DNA from: Larix sibirica
Lineage: Eukaryota; Streptophyta; Pinopsida; Pinales; Pinaceae
DNA length: 10,124 nucleotides
Direction: 5' to 3'
Assembly: GCA_004151065.3 (NCBI GenBank)
Contig: NWUY0300067707.1
Span: 1-10,124 of the forward strand
A program made the translations under genes and the position numbers. The notes under the pieces are model-generated. The model was not told where the DNA came from, did not search any database, and was given only the letters and a program-made list of their open reading frames with translations. Position 1 is the stretch's first letter. Every line of letters starts with the position of its first letter. Below, in pieces: positions 1 through 6,600 of the stretch.

Positions 1-165
1 AAGTAAATCTTATAAAAACATTTTTAAAAATATAAAACTCATAATTTTAAAATATATTTATTAATATTTTAAATATTAAGAAAATCATTAAAAAAAAATA
101 TGTTATAAAACTTCTAAAACGTGAGACCTCTAAACCTAAATTTGCTAATAGTTTACTTTAAATAG

Positions 166-199
166 CTTACCAACACATCAAACTTACCAACACATCAAA
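166..199. repeat. 17-bp perfect tandem duplication
   Basis: CTTACCAACACATCAAA occurs twice head to tail with no gap (166-182 and 183-199). The copies are identical, so the duplication looks recent or is simply too short to have diverged. No function is apparent. Confidence 0.9.
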
Positions 200-289
200 C
201 AATAATCATATGCACACAATAGTAATAGTTTGGAATATTAATATTTTCCCCAAAGCAAGGTCAGCATGTGTATAATTTCAACCATTCAT

Positions 290-321
290 TTGTTTACACA
301 TTGAGTTGTTTACGCATTGAG
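290..321. repeat. 16-bp tandem duplication
   Basis: TTGTTTACACATTGAG (290-305) is followed at once by TTGTTTACGCATTGAG (306-321), with one substitution. No function is apparent. Confidence 0.85.
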
Positions 322-941
322 CAAAAGCATGTAATACGTTCAAGATATTCTAGTTTTGTTTAATATTTTGGATAAATAATTAAACGTTTAGATTACAACA
401 CTAATTTATTGAATCCATATATTCTCTCGTTTTGTATTATATTTCAGCTAAATAATGGAACCCCTGGATTACAAACACGAATAGATTAAATACAACCAAT
501 TGTACTCGCTATTCTGAAAACCATAAAGCTGAATAACACCATAGAGAAAATTTGCACAGAATTTTTATTTCTAAAGTGTGACTTCTATAAAAGAAATGAT
601 GCCCGGGCTCAAATTTGGGATCAAAGCATGCAACATAATTCATTTAAAGATATATGCTTGTTTCTGTACAAAATGAGGAAACAGATATATGGTATACCCA
701 ATTATGGCACCCTGTATTGAAGTTATGTCCATCTCCAAATTCAGAAAATAATAAAAAGGCAACTATATTAACATTTAGCATGCGGTAATGATTTAACCTA
801 AGTTTAATTAGCAAAAGACTTTTGGATAACATGTGAGTCCACCTAAATTCGTTCTGTTGGATAGATATGAAAGAATATGCTAATCCAATTAATCACAGCC
901 GCTTATCCTTAATCTGTCATTAAAAGATGCGCTCTCTATGC

Positions 942-960
942 ATTTATTTATTTATTTATT
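942..960. repeat. (ATTT)n microsatellite
   Basis: A short uninterrupted run of ATTT units, nearly five copies, of the kind common in plant intergenic DNA. Confidence 0.85.
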
Positions 961-976
961 GTAGTCCCCTATCAAC

Positions 977-1030
977 AAAATAAAATATTTTTTTTTCCAA
1001 AATAAAATATTTTTTTTTCCAAAATAAAAA
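977..1030. repeat. 22-bp tandem repeat, two copies plus a partial third
   Basis: A 22-bp unit that starts AAAATAAAATA, runs into nine T and ends CC is present exactly twice (977-998 and 999-1020). The first bases of a third unit follow at 1021-1030, where the sequence passes into the next repeat family. The A-run and T-run within each unit would favour replication slippage. Confidence 0.9.
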
Positions 1031-1209
1031 TATCATCCTCCAAATAAAATAAATACCACTTCTCAACATTTTTTTATTGATATGGGAAATTCAATAGTAT
1101 GTATCTTAAACGATAATATGTGATTGCTTCATCTAAATAAAACAAATACTACTTCTTAACATTTCTTATTGGTCTGGAGAATTTAATAACATGTTTCCCA
1201 AACATTATA
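1031..1209. repeat. Two adjacent copies of a ~90-bp repeat
   Basis: Copy 1 (about 1031-1115) and copy 2 (1117-1209) align along most of their length. Shared landmarks are AAATAAAA, a CACTTCT or TACTTCT block, AACATTT, TTATTG, and GGGAAATTCAATA or GGAGAATTTAATA. The two are diverged from each other, whereas copy 2 is much closer to a third copy at 1578-1670. No coding potential or terminal inverted repeats were seen, and the family was not recognised. Confidence 0.8.
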
Positions 1210-1577
1210 GGAGCCATGAGGTGTCCTGCGGAGCCCAGGCCCATCAGGTATTTTCCCGGTCTATCTCTCTATTAGGTTATCGGCACAAGAAGTTAAAAGA
1301 ATATTTCGCCCTTCCACAACCCCGATAGGTATTTTCCCACCCCTTTAACTCAATTAAACACTGGATGGATTATATGATAATACAACGGATACAATGGATC
1401 TCAAAGAAAATGTATAGCTCAACTGCAGTTCTTACTATCTTCCCCTTTATATTTTGTCCTAATCACTTTAACCCCTCCTACAGTCCCACGATCGAATTGC
1501 ATTTAAGGAAGTAGAGCAATTCAAGGAAGGTATACTCAGCAAGATTGCGTTGAGCTAGAGCAAGCTATAGGAAAAAT
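1210..1577. other. Block between repeat copies, less AT-rich at its start
   Basis: This stretch separates copies 2 and 3 of the ~90-bp repeat. Its first ~130 bp is clearly richer in G+C than its surroundings and carries AGGTATTTTCCC twice (1246-1257 and 1327-1338). Its last ~90 bp has a coding-like look on the plus strand, discussed as a finding. It may be an insertion into a former tandem array, but no clean target-site duplication was found. Nothing in it is identified. Confidence 0.45.
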
Positions 1578-1670
1578 TATGTGATCGCTTCATCTAAATA
1601 AAACAAATACTACTTCTGAACATTTTTTATTGGTATGGAGAATTTAATAACATGTCTCCTAAACATTTTA
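1578..1670. repeat. Third copy of the ~90-bp repeat
   Basis: This copy is colinear with 1117-1209 over 93 bp without a length change and with only a scattering of substitutions. It starts TATGTGATCGCTTC where copy 2 has TATGTGATTGCTTC, and ends AAACATTTTA where copy 2 has AAACATTATA. The offset is 461 bp. Its closeness to copy 2 shows that these two share a more recent origin than either does with copy 1. Confidence 0.88.
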
Positions 1671-2284
1671 TACGTAAGTATAAAAAAATAGATAATTGAA
1701 ACATTTGCGAGTAAAATTGTCATGCAGCTTCAACATTGAAATCACCTCCTAAAAGATGAAGATAACTCGCATCTCATAATTATCTTAAGGAAAAATGCAA
1801 ATTGCATCATTTAGTATTGTGATATATCCCCTTTTGCATGATTTTAATCCAATTTAACTTGTTTGACAAAAATGATGCACGGTTTTGGTGGACAAATTTT
1901 TTTGGGGGGTTGGTTTCTTATATTTTTATTATCATGGAAACAAGTTACGCCGTGGATTTAATGGCGTAACACTCTCACGACGGAAAAAAGCTATTCCTCA
2001 AATACATAGTTCAATCTGAAAAAATGAAATAACCCATTTTAATAAAGCCATTCTATAGAGTCAGATTTGGATAAGATAAAAAATGGAATTTTATCACTGT
2101 TTTGTGAAAGAATATTGATATAATTATTGTTGTTATTATAATTAATATAGTTTATTTTGGGTCGTGTAAATATATAGTGTAAAAATATAAGCTACAAGTT
2201 AAATGACTTAGTTATCGAAGTCTAGAGTACAAATTATTACAACTTAACTCAATTATTTTTTATATATATTTTTTAATTTTTTTT
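1671..2284. other. AT-rich intergenic DNA with a small inverted repeat
   Basis: No gene is visible on either strand. The only structured elements are ATGCAAATTGCAT (1795-1807), which is symmetric around a central A, and a perfect 8-bp inverted repeat, GTTACGCC (1944-1951) and GGCGTAAC (1963-1970), around an 11-base spacer. The remainder is A/T runs. Confidence 0.65.
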
Positions 2285-2612
2285 ATAAAAATGTTACTAA
2301 AATAACAACTTTACTAAATTATCTAAATTTTGAAATAATCTATTAAATTTTTTTTTTATAAAAATGTTACTAAAATAACAACTTTACCAAATTATTTAAA
2401 TTGTGAGATAACATATTAGAATTTTTTTTTATAAAAATGTTACTAAAATAACCACTTTACCAAATTATCTAAATTTTGAAATAACCTATTCTGAAAATAA
2501 GTAAATAATATAGATTAAAAATAAGTGATTAATAAAATAACAACTTTACCAAATCAATCTAAACTTCAAGATAACCTATTTTGAAAATAAGTAAATAATA
2601 TAGATTCAAAAA
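2285..2612. repeat. Minisatellite-like array, 73-bp period, about four units
   Basis: Units starting ATAAAAATGTTACTAAAATA begin at 2285, 2358 and 2431, an exact 73-bp period. Each continues through an AACAACTTTACCAAATTAT-type block and ends in a long T run. A fourth, diverged unit repeats the AAAATAACAACTTTACC core near 2534, 89 bp after the third. Units three and four also share a downstream block ending GTAAATAATATAGATT. The array lies about 600-900 bp upstream of the likely transcription start and is non-coding. Confidence 0.88.
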
Positions 2613-2839
2613 GATCAATTATGGTACAGACTCAATCATTTCCTTTCTAATTATTTCCTTTCTAATTTTTTCTCATAATCATATAGAATTTTTACCAAAA
2701 TCACATGTTTACGAAACATACGTAAACTTAACAGGCCATCTGAATTCAAAAATATCACTCAAACAAAACCCAAATAAAATTCTCACACAAAAGATAGACT
2801 GTGCGCACTTTCTAATTCACTCTCAATGTAAAACTATAT

Positions 2840-2914
2840 GTGGTCGGTGAACCGGCTTCGTGGTCGGTGACATTAGTGACATTAGGTTTCACTGTGTATG
2901 ATACGTGACATTAG
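2840..2914 (+). repeat. Promoter-proximal repeated motifs (GTGGTCGGTGA x2, GTGACATTAG x3)
   Basis: GTGGTCGGTGA occurs at 2840-2850 and 2860-2870. GTGACATTAG occurs at 2867-2876, 2876-2885 and 2905-2914. The third copy is preceded by AC, so it contains an ACGTG core (2903-2907), the core shared by G-box and ABRE-type bZIP/bHLH sites. Repetition this close to a promoter could reflect a cis-element cluster or one more local duplication. The sequence alone does not decide this. Confidence 0.6.
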
Positions 2915-2944
2915 TGTTTGTAAGCAAAGCTTCAGCGAAGGACT

Positions 2945-3100
2945 TTACCGCGAAAGGGCCGCGCTTTCAACAAAGGCGGCGCCTAGAAATCTCTTTCACA
3001 CTACAGCAAAATTTAGAGAAAGTTTCATGGTGTCTTACTAAGTACGTACTGATGTCGGTTTGATTCAGTTGTCAACCAATAAATAAAAGACACGCGTCAG
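2945..3100 (+). promoter_or_regulatory. Candidate proximal promoter elements (CAMTA/CE3-like, CCAAT)
   Basis: GACACGCGTC at 3089-3098 reads GACGCGTGTC on the minus strand. It contains ACGCGTGTC, the core of the ABA coupling element CE3, and ACGCGT, which fits the CAMTA site VCGCGB. A second VCGCGB match, CCGCGC, is at 2959-2964 in a small G+C-rich island in otherwise AT-rich DNA. CCAAT is at 3076-3080. With the ACGTG core at 2903 these would suit an ABA- or calcium-responsive promoter. All are short motif matches without functional support. Confidence 0.35.
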
Positions 3101-3193
3101 TGCATCCAGTTGTCACATGTTGTTGTGGAGTGTAGTATGTATATGCCGCTAATAACTTTTCCGATGGAATGTTATAGGGTTTGCAGAAAGGAA

Positions 3194-3200
3194 TATATAA
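3194..3200 (+). promoter_or_regulatory. Putative TATA box
   Basis: TATATAA is followed about 9 bases later by a pyrimidine-rich stretch (TGCTTCTACTTCTAC), which resembles the Y patch of plant core promoters. A start site some 30 bases downstream (about 3225-3235) would be usual. A weaker alternative, TATTTAAA at 3299-3306, would leave only a very short first exon before the 5' UTR donor and is less likely. Confidence 0.5.
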
Positions 3201-3225
3201 TGGCATAGCTTGCTTCTACTTCTAC

Positions 3226-3622
3226 ATGCTCAAGCTATTTAGTAAAAGAGTTCCAATCTAAGATATCTGCAAACCCTCTGATCAACAGCGGAATTCCATA
3301 TTTAAAGCCTGGCCTTCTCTTTGTTCAGGGCCTTGCTGATTTTGGTAAGTTGTTTTGCATTTGCTTCATTTGAACGAGATTTTAACACTCTTCTGGGTTT
3401 CTACATAAGCTGTTATGTATCTCTGCAGGCGAAAAGGTTGGAGGAAATAGAAGCGTTTGCAGGGTTTCTTTTATTGTTTATTATCAATACAACATTATAA
3501 ATCTGTCTGGGAATAGACGAAGCCCTATAGAGATTTAGCTGAAGAATCCATACTTTCTACCTTGTAGAGTTCTTGGACTTTTGTAAGTTGAAACCGTAAA
3601 ATTTCGTAGAGATTTAGCTGGA
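3226..3622 (+). other. 5' UTR of the NAC gene with a predicted 84-bp intron
   Basis: A strong donor (TTTG|GTAAGT, intron from 3345) pairs with a good acceptor (ATCTCTGCAG|G, intron end 3428) after a pyrimidine-containing tract, predicting a leader intron. After it is removed no ATG lies between 3429 and the chosen start at 3623. One ATG at 3226 opens an 11-codon upstream frame ending before 3265, but it sits at the estimated transcription start and may not be transcribed. TAGAGATTTAGCTG is repeated at 3528-3541 and 3607-3620, the second copy directly abutting the start context. The 5' boundary is an estimate. Confidence 0.55.
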
Positions 3623-6600
3623 ATGGCCCCAATGGCTTTGCCTCCCGGGTTTAGATTTCATCCAACTGATGAAGAATTAGTAGCTTATTACTTGAAAAGG
3701 AAAGTTAATGGTTGGAAGATAGAGCTTGAGATTATCCCTGAGGTTGATATCTACAAGTGTGAGCCATGGGACTTGCCAGGTATGTTATAAGATCTTTTGT
3801 GTTAATTGCGAATTGTATTCTGAAAATTTAGTTATAAGATCTTTCGTGTTAATTGGTAATTGTGTTCTGAAAATTTAGCTGTGATTTGAACCCAGATGAA
3901 TGTCTAAAGAAATTAAGATCGTTAATATTTTCTTAAGAGCTCCAAATACTATTACCTAATTTGGTAAATTAAAACCCCCATTTTCTAAAATTCTATCATT
4001 GTCAGCTGAAGTGTTTGTCTGTGACCTTTGTTGTGGTATTCAGAGAAGTCCTTTCTGCCTGGAAAAGATCTGGAGTGGTATTTTTTTAGCTCTAGGGACA
4101 GAAAGTATCCAAATGGGTCAAGAACAAACCGAGCCACCGAAGCTGGTTACTGGAAGGCTACCGGAAAAGACCGTAAAGTTAGCTCTCATAGGCATCCAAT
4201 TGGTATGAAGAAAACTCTTGTATTTTACACAGGCCGTGCCCCTCATGGTTCTCGAACAGATTGGGTTATGCATGAATATCGCCTGGACGAGAAGGAATGC
4301 GAACCCTCTGCTACGTTGCAGGTACCTCAATTCTCATTATTATGCTCTTTGTTTTATGTTTTTCCTTCATTGCCTGTCTAAATTCTTTTCCTTTCTTCTC
4401 AGATCCTACTCACGTACTTCTCAGTAGAACAATTTATCTATAAAAAGATCTTAAATGACGTAATTCACGTTTATTAAATTTGATTACTTTTAAACCCTAG
4501 CACACACGAGTAAAGAGATGGAAGCGTGAGAAATGTAGACGAGTTCCAAACCGATGGAACTGAAAAGTTCCAAAATTGTTCAATTAAGAAAATCCTTTGA
4601 TAGAGCTTCTAACCTCTAACCTTGTCACAAGGGTCAATAAGCAACCCTATCTTTATAACCTTGTCACAAGGAGACAAGAAGTTAATAAGCAACTCTACCC
4701 CAAGCAGGTTTTGAACCTATGATCTCCATTGAGATAACACATATTCTTAACAATTAGATCTACTTAGGTGTTTTAGCAAATAAGCCATATAGTAATGTAC
4801 TACTTGTAGTGAAAATTGCCTCATTTTAATTGTTTGTCCATAAAATTTAATAAAAAAAATCAATTATTTTCATAAAAGTTCAGGGTATAACTAGACAGAA
4901 AAATATATTTAATGTTTTAATAAAACAATGGTTTTGTGGAAAATACGGATTGCCAAACAAATGAATTACACGGTAATTGAATAATTAAAAGGAGAAATTG
5001 GTGAAATCTTTTCTTGTTTCAAGTTACCGTTTTGGTTTTGTTTCATGTTTATGAATTTTGGTACATTTTACAATGTTCGCTGAAATTTGAAAATCAATGG
5101 ATCAGGGGCAATCTTTCAGAAAATAATTTTTTCCAGATATTAAGTCCACTCTGTAAAATAATGGTTCTGATTTATTGTCCAGGGCTGCGTAGATCTTATA
5201 GCTTCAGTCAAATATAACTAAAGATTGTTTGGTTGATTAACTTTACTATTTCTATAACATTTTCAAGTACCTCGATGTAGAGGTAATATATCGTCACGAT
5301 CTGAATAGGTTAATTGGCTGTAAAATGCACAGGAGGCTTATGCTTTATGTCGAGTTTTCAAGAAGAGCGGGCCAGGACCAAGGATTGGAGAACAATACGG
5401 CGCACCGGTTGAAAATGATTTTTCAGGTGACATTGTTAAATCGCACAATCAAAACAAGCTTTTATCCGTGGAAGAGCAGTCTGAAGAGAAGCCATCGCCA
5501 TTGTCACAAAGGGAGGAGGAGGATCAAATCAATTCAAGGGAAACATCTTCTGAAATTATAAACGACTCATATCTGGATGTTGAAGATCCCGGGAGAAGGC
5601 TGCAATCAGTGCCTTATGATACTGCTAAATGCAGTTTCCCCTCAGTCAATGAATCCATTATCTATCCCAAGGTTTGACATCTATATTCTTCACGTCGATA
5701 AATTGCGTTTTCCTATTGTTTTCAAAGTGTTTTGCGTGTCTGTAATTGTTTGCTCTTATTGATAGTGATATGTTTTATCTTGGGTGTTGCAGCTTGAGCA
5801 TAATGAATCTTCTTGCCCACCTCTGGAGGTTGAAGATTTTCCTCTTGTTAGAAACTCTCTAAACTTTTCTGACTCGAAAGGGCTAAGCGCGTATTTGCTT
5901 GACGAGCAACCTGATTATGTCCAAGAAGCACAGATGTTAGAACAACTTTTCCGAGATGCTCAGACATCCCAGCAGAATAATTATGTAAATCAATTTATTA
6001 ATAGTAATGTTGCTGATATGCTGAATAATGAAGATGAGCTTCAACTTGATGATTTCGTGTCTCGGTGCAACAAAGAAAACGAACATAGAAAAGCTAGCAG
6101 CTCTGATGGATCAGAAGAAGAAGGTGGCCACTTTCCAATGAATAGCATTTTTTCACAAAACTACAACTCTGAGGACTTCTATGACAGGCCAGAACAACTT
6201 CTCTTCTTCAACAGTTTTGTGAGGCAGAATTCAAACCCAGAGGTGAGAATTTGGTGAGCATGCTAACATAATGCTGTAAACCTTTTAGGGCAGAGGCAGG
6301 TTTAAGTTTGATTTCACTGACATTTGGATTATTCATGTAAGTGTATCACGTAATTGATATAAATTTTATTCTCTACGAAATTCTCTGCGCAAATGTCTGA
6401 AGAAATTAATTCTTTGATGTACAGACTATAAAACAACTTGAAGACTCTCTACCGGGCGCTCTGTCAAGAGGATTGAGCTCATCTTCCATAGATGGTATGT
6501 TACATGAATTTATCATGTCGGGCATAATTAGTAGATATGTATTTTTGTTATTATGTGCTTAATTGCTAGATGAACTTACTAATCAAATAGGAAGCTAGGT

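Larger units (their letters stand above)
1..976. other. AT-rich intergenic DNA, no gene seen
   Basis: No reading frame here has the length, composition or motifs of a plant gene on either strand. The longest open stretch (minus strand, about 644-832) encodes a peptide without recognisable features. The contents are two short tandem duplications (166-199 and 290-321), a tetranucleotide run at 942-960 and otherwise unstructured A/T-rich sequence. It is best read as distal intergenic DNA upstream of the NAC gene. Confidence 0.7.
4322..5332 (+). other. Intron 2 (1011 bp), no gene inside
   Basis: The donor follows CAG (Gln145) and the acceptor is ATGCACAG|GAG, phase 0, between NAC subdomains D and E, a usual position for the second intron of NAC genes. 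It contains a strong unused-looking acceptor at 4402, a pair of CCTTGTCACAAGG palindromes (4620-4671) and a tRNA-like segment on the minus strand (4691-4778). From about 4790 to 5300 it is plain AT-rich DNA. The open frame near 5014-5217 looks like chance. Confidence 0.85.

Noticed and set aside
166-321. Short repeated blocks that might suggest a CRISPR array
   Set aside because: The copies are directly adjacent without spacers, occur twice only, and the DNA is a plant nuclear sequence.
644-832. Open frame on the minus strand, 62 codons
   Set aside because: No recognisable domain or neighbouring splice structure; the length is expected by chance.
1031-1670. LTR pair of a small retrotransposon
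   Set aside because: The copies are about 90 bp, lack TG/CA ends, and the interval has no primer-binding site or coding domain.
3299-3306. TATTTAAA as the main TATA box
   Set aside because: It would place the start within about 15 bases of the 5' UTR donor at 3345; TATATAA at 3194 with a following pyrimidine patch fits better.
3999-4427. Several overlapping open frames on both strands around NAC exon 2
   Set aside because: Only the frame running through 4044-4321 encodes NAC subdomains C and D. The others are out-of-frame shadows or run from intron sequence.
5014-5217. Open frame inside intron 2, 67 codons
   Set aside because: Aromatic- and hydrophobic-rich translation of T-rich intron DNA, with no motif and no support for an exon.
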